Origin: Dermatophagoides farinae
Lineage: Eukaryota > Arthropoda > Arachnida > Sarcoptiformes > Pyroglyphidae
Length of the DNA stretch: 64,000 nucleotides
NCBI RefSeq assembly: GCF_024713945.1
Contig: NC_134684.1
Location: 3,143,001 to 3,207,000 of the forward strand
Reading direction: 5' to 3'
Position 1 is the stretch's first letter. Each line of letters begins with the position of its first letter. The notes under the pieces are model-generated. The model ran no database searches. It had not been told where the DNA came from and saw only the letters and a list, made by a program, of their open reading frames with translations. This document shows positions 16,101 to 28,507 of this stretch, piece after piece. A program made the translations under genes and the position numbers.

Positions 16101-17107
16101 GAAGAAGAAAAAAAAATGAAACATTGAATTATCATTAACTGAAAAAACTGAAAAAACATGATCATGATGAACACAAGCTGAACAACTTTTGTCCCGAGGA
16201 TTTCTATACCAAAAAAAAAAGAAAAAAAATTCTAGATGTCCATTTTCAACTGACTTGTCTTGTTTCTCTTGTGTTGTGACCTAATTGGCCCAGAGTCCTC
16301 ATTATATTTTTTTCTTTACTCTCTGTGCACCCACCACCACCACCACCACCACCACCACCAACCAGCACCAACATCGGTTTCTTGTATGTTACCATAAAGC
16401 GAGGTTGTATTTTTTTTTCTCGTTCAGATCAAATTTATTCGAATATGTCATATTATTTGTTGTCGTTGTTGTTGTTGTTGTTGTTGTTTGAATCTTAAAA
16501 TATCCTTGGATAGAAGAAAAAAAAATAATAAGAATCTTTATTGGCCTCAATGGACCAATATTTTTTTTTGGATCATGAAAAAAATAGAGGACAAAACAAA
16601 AAAAAAACGGAAATCCAGTAGTAAACATATTGTGTGTGTGTGTGTGTGAGTCTTGATTATGGTTGATAGATTTCTGTGTGTGTGTGTGTTTCTGTCTTGT
16701 CTTTTTTTTCTGATTCATGTGTTTTTCATTATGATGATGATGATGATCATCATCATCGTTTCATTGTATTTATATTTAGGCTAACCGTGTGTGTGTGTGT
16801 ACGTAGGATTATGTTCATTAAATTAGCATTATGGGGTATATTTTCTTTTCATTTTGATGTTGATTTTTTTTTCATTTTCTCTTCATGTCTTATGGATCAA
16901 TTTTTTTTCTGTTTCTTATAACCGCGCTACAGTAACATGTGTGAATGCCATTTTTTTCTAGGAAGGGGAGGGTGGTCACAAAAAGGTAAATTATGTCCCA
17001 CGATGTCATGATCATGATCATTTTTTTTATTATTATTACCAAAAATATATTTGCATCAATATTACATCAGTTTTAGTTGTAGTTAAAATGAATTGACATT
17101 TTATCAT

Positions 17108-18549
17108 TCAATTCAAACGTGAATATCTATAGCCAGTATTTCGATCATCTGTTTCATAATTTTGATAAAGATAATCATAAACCTGTGTTGAACTGATGAA
17201 ATGAAATAGATAGAAAAAGGTAAAAAAGTGAAAAAAAATTTTCATTTTTGCAAACAAAAAAAAAAAAAAAAAAAAAACAAAAACTTACACTTGCCCATAT
17301 CGTTTATCAAGATAATAGAATATAATGGTAATTATTGCCGTGAATAAAGATGTTATGAGAAATATGTAGCTTAGAACATAATTTTTTCCACCCATTGGTG
17401 ATGTATTCGAAATGATTATGAATTTTTTCCCATTGAAACGGTGAACCGGATATGCTAGATATGAAAAAACAAAAAATTCAGATAAAATTAATTAGATTTG
17501 AATTTAAAAAGATTTTTTTTTATATATTACAATAATTTATCTGTAAAATATATTGACCAGCTTGTAAACCATTCGATATGAATGAACTATTCATACGATG
17601 ATGATCAATATGGCCATAAGCTTTACGAAATGATGAAAATGGTGATATTTGCATCCAATTAATGAATGCTTCATTTTCAAAACCATTATTATTCGGATCA
17701 CCAATATCCAATTCATAGATTGGTAGTGGCCAATTTTTTGGTTTCATTGTGCCACGAAATGCATATTCTAATGATTCATTCAATGGTACAGATGGATTTT
17801 GATATCGTTCCGGAAATCTCCAGCTAATATTTTTTCGTATGATTGAAATTGGATACAGATAACGTTTAGTAATTCCATATTGATCACGAGCAAGGATTCT
17901 TTTTTTTAATTCAAACGTATCATTAAACATACTGTTGGCAGCCATACCACAAGGAACAATTGGCAGCGTATGATTATTAATGATTGGACAATCATCACTT
18001 GTTAATTGTTGGCCACTTAATTGAAAACTGTCAATCGAACTAACATATGGCAAATAATTTTGATAATAAAATTCCATTCCATAATAGATGTAAACATTTT
18101 TCGGTATTTGTTCCATATATACTGGAATTTGACAACGACAAATAGAACCAGGATTTTTATCAATCACATCTTTACAATGTACAATATCCATTTGTTGGGA
18201 TGAATTGATATCAAATTCACGAAGACATTCTGTATATTCAAATTTATATTCGACAACCGAAAAATTTAAATAAAAACAAACCAAACCCATTAGCAGGTAA
18301 ATTATGGACAATAATTTAAATATCGGTATCCATGAACCGACAGTCATTCTTGGATAATGTGTACGAAATGTTTGCTGTAAAAAATAACTATCTTTAAAAA
18401 TGGGTTAAAATAGAATGATGATTAATTATCCATGTGATCGATGGATCCATTATTTTTTTTTTTTTTTTTTTTTGCTTACCACGTGGACGACGTCTACGTT
18501 TCATTGATCTACTTTTATTGTTCATTGATGTATTAGTTTCGATTATCAT
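17108..18549 (-). CDS. CDC50/TMEM30 family protein (P4-ATPase flippase beta subunit)
   Basis: CDC50 proteins are the non-catalytic subunits of P4-ATPase phospholipid flippases and are needed for their exit from the ER. Four exons on the minus strand: 18549-18480, 18391-17531, 17454-17289 and 17192-17108, giving 393 aa (human CDC50A has 361). The N-terminus has a basic stretch (KRRRRPR) followed by an FLQQTF motif, matching the RRPxNTxFxQQ signature of the family. A first membrane segment (IFKLLSIIYLLMGLVCFYL) follows, then a large lumenal domain with paired Cys and several N-glycosylation sequons, then a second membrane segment (YVLSYIFLITSLFTAIITII) in exon 3 and a short cytoplasmic tail. 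The exon 2 acceptor (AAAG at 18392-18395) is weak but gives the correct frame and the family motif. Exon 3 could also end at an immediate in-frame TAA; the strong GTAAGT donor and the good exon 4 frame favour splicing. Which of the CDC50A, B or C types it matches cannot be told. Confidence 0.88.
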
Positions 18550-18844
18550 TTTTACATAAATTCCAGAACCAGATGAATGAATGAATGAAACACAATCAAT
18601 TTATATTTAAATTAAATCCAAATCCAAATGAATTTAATATAAAATAAATATTCACATAGTATGACTATTATATTATATACAATTAAGAACTTTATTAATA
18701 ATATATGATGATGATGATAGAGGGCGCTGCGCCAGTGATTTGATGATCTTGTTCAAATAGAACGTCCAAATTCTCATATATTCCAAACTAATTTGATTTG
18801 TTCACTTATTATCGTCAAAAAATTATTATACAAAGTTCAATTTC

Positions 18845-18850
18845 TTTATT
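18845..18850 (-). terminator. Polyadenylation signal AATAAA for the hexosaminidase gene
   Basis: An AATAAA hexamer on the minus strand lies about 100 nt after the hexosaminidase stop codon at 18954 and before the CDC50 start at 18549. Position fits; no cleavage site was demonstrated. Confidence 0.4.
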
Positions 18851-18953
18851 TAAATCAAATCTCATTCATTAATGTTTTTAAATGGTGGACTATTAAAACC
18901 CATAGTAAATGGTAAATCAATAATCAGTTAATAATTGTTTTGAAATTTCAACA

Positions 18954-20707
18954 TCAGATCGCATCATCACAATAGCAAAAATCTGGTCCTTCAATTGGTT
19001 CAACTTTCAATCCTAATACTTGCATACGACAACGTTGTTCATGGAAACGTGGTTTAGCATTTTTATAATCTTTGAACGATTCTGGACTCCAAAGACGTTC
19101 GGCAACAGCACACGCTCTTGGCCTTATAAGTAATGTATGTTATGTATAGATTAATTGCTATTCAATTAATATAAATAAAATTTACTACATACCAGGTTCG
19201 ACTTATAAGATTGGATGCATCAACAAATTCTCCCCACATACATGCCTCACCACCAATCACAAGATTCTTTTCCTGTTGTGTGCCATTGAAATTTTGTGGA
19301 TCACATTGATAATATTTATACCAATCGGTTCCATAGCCAATATAATTTAAATACCAACAAGCTGATAATAATACATGGTGACCAGCTTTTGCTACATTTT
19401 TCATCTCCGTTGGCCATCCATTACCTTTCCATACGTTAACAACCGTTTCCGGACGAATATTCACTTTGTTATCGAATACTTCTTGCCATACAATATAACT
19501 TCGATTCAGATTCTGTACAATATCGATCAATTTGGTTATATAATAACTTTCCAGTTTAGCATAATCATCACCAAAATGATTGGTTTTCATGAATTCTTGT
19601 AGAATTGGATTTGATTTCCAGCAACCAAATTCCACTTCATCACCACCTAAATGGATGTATTGATCGGGAAAACGTTGGGCTATTTCATGGAAAAGTTTCT
19701 GTATAAATTCATAGGTTGTATTTAATACAGGATTTATCGGTCCATAAACATTGGGTTTTGGTTTTCCTTTTGCATCATAACATTGTGTCAACAGATTTGG
19801 TTGACCTTTTCCCCAGGATTGTGTATGGCCAGGTGTATCAAATTCTGGTATGACACGTATTCCACGATCATTAGCATAATGTGATACTTTTTGTACATCT
19901 TCAGGTGTATAAATGAAATTCGATCTATATGCTCCTTTTTCACTTAATGCCGGGAATGTAGTCGAAACGAATGGAAATGATTGATCATCGACAAGATGCC
20001 AATGGAAAACATTGAATTTGTTCATTTCCATTGCATCTAATGTTTCATAAATAGCGTGAAGAGGAAGATAATGACGTGAACTGTCCAACATAAAACCACG
20101 AAATGTAAAACGAGGCTCATCATTGATTTGGCCAATATTAATGCGAAATTGATTTTTGCCAGCACGTGTAATCATTTGGCTTAATGTTTCTAGACCACGT
20201 AATGCACCCCAAACGGATTTACTATCGATTATTGAATGATCTTTATCGATTTTAATTGTATAAGCTTCATTCATATCGGTATTTGGTATTGTTTCACATT
20301 TATCATGAACCTGTATCAGTACCATTGTCATTTGTCCATCATAACCATGAATTTTGTTAAAATTTTCCGTCTTATTCGAAAAATATCTACCACGAAAATG
20401 TTCATTTACACGTGAACAATCCACTATGAACATTCTATCTAAATAACGTTTGATTGCTCGATCAAGAACTGGACAATCACCATTAACTTTTGATTTTATT
20501 GTAAAATTTTTCGGATCAATCGATAAAAATGATTCATTTGTTTTCATTTCTTTTGGATGTGGCCATATTTTATAGGCATCGATAGCAGCCACTAGTAGTG
20601 TCTATTTTTTCAAAAAAAATGTCATAGAAAAATTAGAATTTAGTAAAAAAAAAATTTCGAGAAAAAATTACCAAAACAACAACGGACAAATAAATCTTGA
20701 TCGCCAT
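18954..20707 (-). CDS. Beta-hexosaminidase (GH20), lysosomal or secreted
   Basis: Removes terminal N-acetylhexosamine from glycoconjugates and chitin oligosaccharides. Three exons on the minus strand: 20707-20672, 20601-19193 and 19122-18954, giving 537 aa (human HEXA has 529). Exon 1 and the first codons of exon 2 encode a signal peptide (MAIKIYLSVVVL then TLLVAAIDA). An N-terminal GH20b-type domain beginning YKIWPHPKEM is followed by the catalytic barrel from about residue 170 (RFTFRGFMLDSSRHY). The catalytic pair is Asp333-Glu334 in HLGGDEVEFGCW; NKFNVFHWHLVDDQSFP and GGEACMWGE are further family motifs. The C-terminus (ACAVAERLWS) is encoded by exon 3 and completes the domain. Several NxT/S sequons are present. 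The intron 2 junction splits a Trp codon. The next gene upstream, XPR1, ends 959 bp before this start. An intact, full-length enzyme; whether it is lysosomal or acts on cuticular chitin cannot be told from sequence. Confidence 0.95.
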
Positions 20708-21665
20708 TTCAGATTCAGATTGAATTTTTTTTTTTTTTTTTGATTGTTCAAGTTGTTTGTTGTGGCGTTATTTATTTAGATCAATTCATATAAAGACATT
20801 GTTTCCAATTAGGGACAAGATCTTTTCATCAGAAAAAAAAGAAATGTTTAAGATTTTTACTCGATTATCTTGGTCTCAAGTGATGTTTTTGTGTATATAA
20901 TCAAAATAGCAAAAAAAAAACATTCAAATCTTATCAAAGCACAAATATTTTCAACTGATATGAAAGAATCACATTATGAAGAAGAACAAACAAACAAAAA
21001 AAACCGATTAAATTGATGTAAATGGAATTTTGATAAGGATTTTGGAAAACGATCAGTAGTACTTGACCAAAGTTCAAGTTTTTTTTTTTTGGAGGCTGAT
21101 TGATTGATTGAAAGCAAAAAAATGAAAAATGAAAAAATGAAAAATTCTTTCGAAATATTCACGGCTAATGATTGTTAAATGATAACAACAACAACAGTTT
21201 GATGACACCGACAAAAAAAAATGTCACAACACAGCAAAACGGAAATCCATCACCTCTTTTTTGCTTTATCATTCACCCCCGCACACACATACAAAATACC
21301 TAATTTTTTGTCTTTCACATCTGAGTATTTATTCATCAAGTAATGTAGATATAAATTTTTTTTGTTTCTTTTTAATTTTGTGATGATTTATGTGATTAAG
21401 GTCAAAAAAAAAAAACAAATTTGAAAAAACATTAAGTAAATTGAGTTCGATGATGAATGGTGGAGAAAAATCATGTATTTTTTTAAATACTTTAATCAAT
21501 GAATTTGATTTGATTTGATTTGATTGTTCTGTATTGAATTTGTTAAAATGAATGTGATTGGCCGAAAAAAAGTGGTAAAAAAAAATTCGGGATTCGAGAA
21601 ATTTTCATATAAATTAAACCTAATTATTATAGCTTGGATAGCTTGTATTTTTTGTTTTATTTATA
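20708..21665. other. Intergenic space between hexosaminidase and XPR1
   Basis: AT-rich sequence with A-tracts. It should contain the hexosaminidase promoter (minus strand) and the XPR1 3' end. I see no coding segment or clear core promoter element. Confidence 0.6.
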
Positions 21666-24174
21666 TCATAGTTTATCATAATCTTTATGGCTAATCGTTC
21701 TGGTTGTGTCCATCAAAAGTGTTACTTCGCTTGATTTGGAATCATCTTGGCTGTAAACAAAAAACAAAACAAAAAAAAGATGAACATGAGTTTTGATATA
21801 GACAAGAGAATAATATTAATTTACCTTCGTTTTATTGAATACTGATTAGTCGATCGTCGTAGTTTATGATTTTTCTTGTCTTTTTTCTTGAATATAGCGC
21901 CCGTTTTATGGAATCCATTTGTATGGTTATTTATTGAATTCAATGTAATAGGAGCAATCGATATATCACGTACGGCACGAAATTCACCACAATTATTGAG
22001 ATGTTCATTTTCTAAACGGAAAAAATTCCATACAAATCGTCTGTAATGAAATACAAAATAATTATTGTATTAAATTATCTAAATACGGAGAAAAAAATAC
22101 CTAAACAATTCAATAGTAGCAACACCGGTGCCCAGCCAATCCGAATCAATATTGCCCACCTGATTTAATGAAATTGTAAATGCCCACATTGTACGGCCAA
22201 CAAAATCACCAATATATGCCATATGATAATATGGTTTCGAATAGACAAGTTCATTTCGTAATAGACAATTTTCTGTTGATCGTACATTCATTAGGCCCCA
22301 ATCCATGATTACATCCCAACTATATGTATAAATTGATGATATAACCAATGCGGCAATCCAGAAATAAAAGAATGAACTTGAAGAAGGATCACCCGGAATT
22401 GCTTTGTAAAAAATTATAAATAACCAAATTATCATCATTCAATTATGATTCAAACAATAAATATCCTTACTTGATGTTAATTCAGTTAATGTTGAAAATG
22501 CGATGACAAAAAATGTTGTTGAATATTTTCCGGCATTTACTACATGTGGAAATAGGCTACGATAATTATCATCACGATAACGTCGAAGACATTGTACAAA
22601 ACGAAACCATGCTGGTAATGCAGCGAAAATTGCACGACACGTAAGATAGGTTTTACCATGTGGCATATGTGATGCTATTCCAATTTGTAAATAATTATTA
22701 ATCAATTATGATATCAATACAAAAACAAAAATAAAAATAACTCTACCATTATGGTCCGAATTCAGATAATAAAAATTAATGTAGAAAAATATGTAAAAAA
22801 TAGCATCACCAAACAATATTGACAAACTATTCAGTTGATCAGCAAGCCAAAAATCGGCAAACGTAACGGCATAGAATGGTGCAACTAAAAGTCGATACTA
22901 TTTTTTGAATATAAACATAAACAAATAATATCATTAATGTGATAAAAATAAGAAAATTCATTTTTGATGAATATATACATACCAAAACACGTAACAACCA
23001 AAATCTAGCCGTATGTCGAAATGTTTTCGTTGGATTTATCAAAAACAAAATGAAAAGTATAACGGTGGCTAATGGAAATAGATTACCATCAATATCGAAT
23101 GATGTTGCATATGAATAGCCTAACAATGATAATGCCCATATCACAGCGAAAAAGAAGCTCACTTCAAATAGATGTTGTTCAGAAATATGATCACGTGGAT
23201 CTAATTCAAATATAAGAACATGATTTACACCGGATGTACGCCAACCATAAACATTGATTCCCAATAAAAATATGAATAACCATATATAGAATGGTCCACG
23301 AAATAGTAGACAAAGGTAATTAAATTTGATCACATCACTTGATTGTATTGATTGTAATAATAATGCAGCACATAAGATGATTAAAACACCGGAATAGAAA
23401 CCAACTCTGAATGTGGTCCACAATGATTGTTGAGCATTCAATGGTGGTACCCGAAGTCTTTTCATAGCCCTTGAACGATTACCATCTTCCAATACATTGG
23501 CGAAAATATTTTCAGTCTTTTCAATCAATTTATCCACCTCTTTATTAGTATAGAAACGTGCATGATCAACATTATTTTGACGCCATTGATTACCGGCATT
23601 TGTATTCAATAATTTATCATGTTTTTTCAATATCTTCCGAAAACCGGTAAAATTAAGTGTTTGATAATTTTGTAATAAAACAAGATTAAGATAAAATTCC
23701 GAAAATGCCAATTTAAGATCGTTGATTTTTTTCAATAATTTTCGGCTTTGTTTTTTTTGCGTTTCTTTTGATTGTTGAAATGATGGCGGTGTTGTGAATT
23801 GAACTTCAAATTGATCTTGATCACCTGAACCAGGAATAACTGAATCAAGTTCATTTTTAAGATCATTAAATTTTCGTACAGCTTCGGCTAATTTTTCAGC
23901 AAAAAATGAATTTATCTTGTTTAATTCTTTTTCACAAAAATGTGTAAATTGTTCATCAAATTTTTGTACAATTTCAAGAAATTCATGTTCTTGACATTCA
24001 ATCGGTATGGAATCAACGGCATCGTATAGCATTTCTTTCATGTGCTATGAAGAAAAAAACAGAAAAAAAATTAAGAAAATCATCATAAAAAACTGAAAAA
24101 CTAACCTCATATTGAATGTATTGTTTTCTCCATTCTGGAGTTATATGCGCCGATAAATGTTCGGCAAATTTCAT
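21666..24174 (-). CDS. XPR1: XPR1-type phosphate exporter (SPX-EXS protein)
   Basis: Plasma-membrane inorganic phosphate exporter regulated through its SPX domain by inositol pyrophosphates. Seven minus-strand exons: 24174-24106, 24044-22983, 22897-22747, 22674-22471, 22401-22101, 22040-21825 and 21750-21666. They sum to 695 aa, close to human XPR1 (696). The N-terminus [20 protein letters not shown] is the start of an SPX domain, which continues through a Lys-rich helical region ([20 protein letters not shown]). Multiple membrane helices follow from about residue 230. The EXS region is clear: [54 protein letters not shown] and [25 protein letters not shown] (given here only as markers). The C-terminal tail is basic and short. 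All introns are GT-AG and 70-140 bp. Vertebrate XPR1 was named as a retrovirus receptor; that role is not implied here. Confidence 0.95.
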
Positions 24175-27100
24175 TGCTTATATTTTTTTTTCTTTTTTTA
24201 AGGCTGGTTGTTGTTTTCACAGCTATGATATTTCGGAAAAAAAAAGATGAGAAATTTTTCATTAATCAACAAGTTTTAATTGAAGAAAAAAAAGGATCAA
24301 AAAAAAAAAAAATCAAAATAGCCAGCTGATGACCATTACACACAAACATAGACACAAACACAGACACAAGACGCACCTTTGCACATTAATAATCATCATC
24401 ATCATCAGATATCACACACACATCGTGAATGAAAAAAACTTTGCTTTCCCTCATTTTGAAAAGACAAAACAAAACAAAACAAAACAGAAATGAAATGAAA
24501 CGAAACAAGTTTTCATTCGGATAGGGAAAAAAATGAGAGAGGAGAGGGAAAGAAAGATCAGAAAAAAATAACAAAACCAATTTCACTCAGCCATAAACAA
24601 TCGTTTTATATCCGACGTATACACAGACGAGTTTCGACGACTACGACGACGACGACGACGACGATGTTGATGATGATGATGATGATGACGACGTCAATGA
24701 ATTCAGATGCGATGTGAATATATGGAATGGTATATATTTTCAGTAATGAACAAAAGAAAAATTGTAACATATCGCCATCATCGTCAGCATCATTATTCAC
24801 AGGTTGATTCTAATTTCTTTGTGTGTGTGTGTTTATGAATAAGAATATAAAAATGATATTGAAACTAGAACAGAAAAAAATTTAAAAACAAATCAAAACC
24901 ACCACCACCACTACCCGAAGCTAAAATGTCTCTCTCTCCCTATTTCATTATCTGTTAGAAGGTCTTCGACAATGAAACGGCAAACAAGATAAATATGAAT
25001 AGATGCATCATTTTATATGTTGTCAAGATATGAATCTTATCGAAATGAAATGAAAAAAAAGAATTTTTGTCGATGCCAACTGAAAAAAAAATTTCTTTGG
25101 TTTTAAACAGTGAAAAAAAAGAAATTTTTTTTTCTTTGCTCTATTTTCAAACAAATTGTATTTATAAAATGATTATATGTTATATGTTGATGACGATGAC
25201 TATGAAGAAGATAAATCATGATGATAATGATAGTGATAATGATACGATGATGATGATGATGATACAACAAAATCAAATCAAAACAAATCAAAAATGAAAA
25301 TTTTATTTGGAAAATAAAGTTGAAAAAAATGTGCACTTGCGTTCTATATAAATGTGAATGTGACCTTCTTGGCTAATTTGGATTCAATCAATTTGTAATC
25401 ACGGGTTAATACATGCAAACAAAATGATCTTATAATAGCGAATCAAATTGGGAAAAGATGAACAAGAAGAAAACCAAAAAAAAAAATATTTGACATTTTG
25501 CGTAACATGCATTCAAACTGTTTTTTTCCTATAGTTTTTTTTTGTTATCGGCTATTTTGAATTCAAAATAAAACTTACCCGACGCGTGTTGACAATAATA
25601 ATTTGTCGTTGATGATGATGATGATGATGATAATTTTTTTCTCTCTCCTTTGTCAACTACTAATATTAATCGTAAATGATGATTGACATATGTAAACAAC
25701 ATTCGATATTATGATGATTAAATGATGATGATTGAGAATGTGATGATCAATGGACAAACAACAACAACAATAACAACAACAACAAAAAAAAACACGAAGA
25801 AAAAAAAACAAATTTCCAACAAAAATAAATAAATGTGTGTGTGTGTGTTGATGATAATGGATGATTATCGAAATTGGTCGATTTTGATGCTATTATGATC
25901 ACAAAAAAAATTGTAGGCAGATTTTTTTGTTTTGAATCTTGAAATCCAGAATCGAAGCTCAATCAAATCAAACAAACAATGGGCAAATTTTTTTTTTTGA
26001 TGTCTCTATAAAAAAAATTGAACACACACACACACAAAAAAAATCGAAATAAAAACCAAACAGAAGGCACTTCTTTGTATGCGTGTGTGTGTGTGTGTGT
26101 GTGTGTGTGATTGAGAGATATAAAAAACTAAAACTAGAAAAAAAAACAAAAAATTATTATTCTTCAATTCGATATCGATGTTCATATATTTTTTTTTTAC
26201 CAATTCAAATTTGATTTTATCAACAAAATTTGTTCAGCTATGATGATAATTTATCCGGTGATCAAATACACTCCATAAACATGTGCACATTGGATACATT
26301 GTATTGCATATATCAATTCAATACATGATGATGATGATGATGATGATCAAACATTGAAATTTTGATGTTTTATTTTCGATGATAATGATTGATAATTCGT
26401 TAATGTGTGTGTGTGTGTGTATGTATATTATTGAACAAATTAGGATTTATTGTAGTTTGGACAAATCATTTGTCGTTTAGGACATGTATCGATTTGATGA
26501 TAATGATGGCCGATAAATAAAAAAAGGCACGCTAAAACCATCTCATAGTCGATCTGGATTCGGATAAAGAAAAACTGAGATTAATAATTGATAATAATGA
26601 TTTGATGTAAAAATTTTTTTTTCTTTAAGGTGTCATTTCAGGTTTTTTATTTCATGATTTGATGATGATGATAATTATGACTTTTGAATATCAAAATTGG
26701 AAATTCGATACCATCACAAGTAAAATAGCTATAGTTATGTTATAGCAAGTGAGACAAAAAAAGGAAAAAAAATTCCTACCACGTTTTCATTTGATCATCA
26801 TCAGTCAACTTTTCAGATTCTGATCTACTGTAGTATAGCCTAGCGGAAATCAAATGAATGAACAGTGAATTCCGTTAAAGAATGAATACCGATGGTTTTT
26901 CCATTACAACATTAACTGAAGAATTAATGTGAACAAACAAAATAAGAGGAGTAGAAAAAAAATTAAGAATCGTCATGATCAGTCGTCAAATTGAAAACAT
27001 CACTAGTCATTTATTTAATGAACACACACACACATTTACATGAACAAAAAAAACAAATGCCAATGCCATGATGAACAAAAAAAAAAAAGACAAATCTAGC

Positions 27101-28507
27101 CAAAAGTGAATGTTTTTAGACAAAATCATCATCCATATCATCATCATTGTTATTATTATGTCAATCGGAATTCATTCAACTACTACATATACAGACAATA
27201 AGTGAATCAGGAAAAAATAATAATGTCACATAAGGTTGCTTCGGTTACAGCAATCAATGTAGTGAGTGTATGAAACAATTTGGGGATTTTTTTTTATTTA
27301 TTCGTTATTCGTCATTACAATTATTATGAATTTACCATTCATCATTTTTTTTTTGCAGATTTCGATGGAATTTATCAACAAATTGCAGAAACAACATAAG
27401 ACGACAAAAAAAAACACACACACACAAAACACATGTGTATTCTGATACACGCAAGACAGAATGAAAATATTTTGGTTGCAATCCAATCCAATCCAAATAA
27501 CAAACATACTACTCACCCAAAAATTTTTTTTTTATTTCTTTACCATCAACGGGATATATGTTCAGTTTTTATTTCGGTTTACAAATTTCACATTGACAAT
27601 GATATTATATAGGAGAAAGGATATCAAATACTACTACGACGAGATTTCTGGTTTGATATATAACATTGATGATGATGTTGAAAAAATTTTTCACTTTTCA
27701 ATGATTTGGTCACATGGTTTCATGATACATAACACATACTACGTCATTTTCATCACCTGAAAGATTGTATTTGAAATTTTATGGATTTTTTTTCACATTA
27801 AAATCGATATATAGGATAGGATGTTTGTAAATCATTTACGAATGATTGATAATAATAAAAATGTTGATGTTGATGATTGATAATTTAGTTGATTATTCGA
27901 ACCATTGAAATAGTATTAAACATTGACAGATGTTCAAATTTTTGAAATGAATTTGATGAAATTGAGTAAAATAAAAAAACAACTCGAATAGTTTTGTGAC
28001 AAAAGGTCAAAGTAGATTAATCATTGGGTCAGGAATTTTTTTTCTGTTGTTGATGAGAAAAAAAAATGAGGAACAACAGAAAAAAAAGAATCGACAGGAG
28101 GAAATAGCTTTGAATGTTTTGAATCTCTATTCATAGAGGTCGCCATTGATGTGGCTGGATTTTTCTTTTGTTGATTTTGATTAAAAAAAAAAATCAAAAT
28201 TCCAACCTATCCAACCAGAATTATGGAATCTTCCTCTCTATATATAAACCATTAAAAAAAATTACCGAAACAACAACAATTCTGTAGTAGTGGTATATTG
28301 AATGAAAAAAAATGATGGTTAAATGATCCAGAAACAAAAATGATTGCGAGCATAATGGTATATATAAAACAATTTTACATGACACACAAACACATGATGT
28401 GATGTGATGTGATGTGTTATTTATAAAAGATTTGCAAAAACATACCATATGGAATTGAAAAACATTTTGACAAACAAATAAAAAAAAAATTGAAATCAAA
28501 AACAAAA
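24175..28507. other. Intergenic region between XPR1 and PICK1
   Basis: The two genes are divergently transcribed, so both promoters should lie here. The sequence is dominated by microsatellites, including (CGA)n then (TGA)n at about 24640-24690, (GT)n at 26082-26109 and (TGA)n at 26322-26346. Short open frames such as 27461-27760 (99 codons) have no recognisable family and no supporting splice structure. No TATA element stands out. Confidence 0.55.

Larger units (their letters stand above)
1..17107. other. Gene-poor, microsatellite-rich stretch
   Basis: I find no reading frame here that resembles a protein family or has coding character. The stretch is filled with A/T homopolymers of 7-12 bases, (TCA/TGA)n, (CA/GT)n, (CAA/TTG)n and (CT)n tracts. 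Open frames in it, the longest being 208 codons at 9093-9719, are translations of these tracts and are rich in F, I, K, N, H, T and C runs. It may be intergenic or a very long intron of a gene outside the window; the sequence does not decide. No tRNA or rRNA gene was recognised by eye. Confidence 0.6.

Noticed and set aside
17289-17300. CDC50 ending at the in-frame TAA right after exon 3
   Set aside because: A consensus GTAAGT donor overlaps that stop, and a well-phased exon 4 with a good acceptor follows at 17192. The shorter form stays possible as an isoform.
18361-18391. CDC50 exon 2 starting at the stronger-looking TTTTTTACAG acceptor
   Set aside because: It would break the frame with exon 1. 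The upstream AAAG acceptor restores frame and supplies the family's FxQQ motif.
27461-27760. 99-codon frame between XPR1 and PICK1
   Set aside because: Less repetitive than most, but no known motif, no partner exon and ordinary AT-biased composition.
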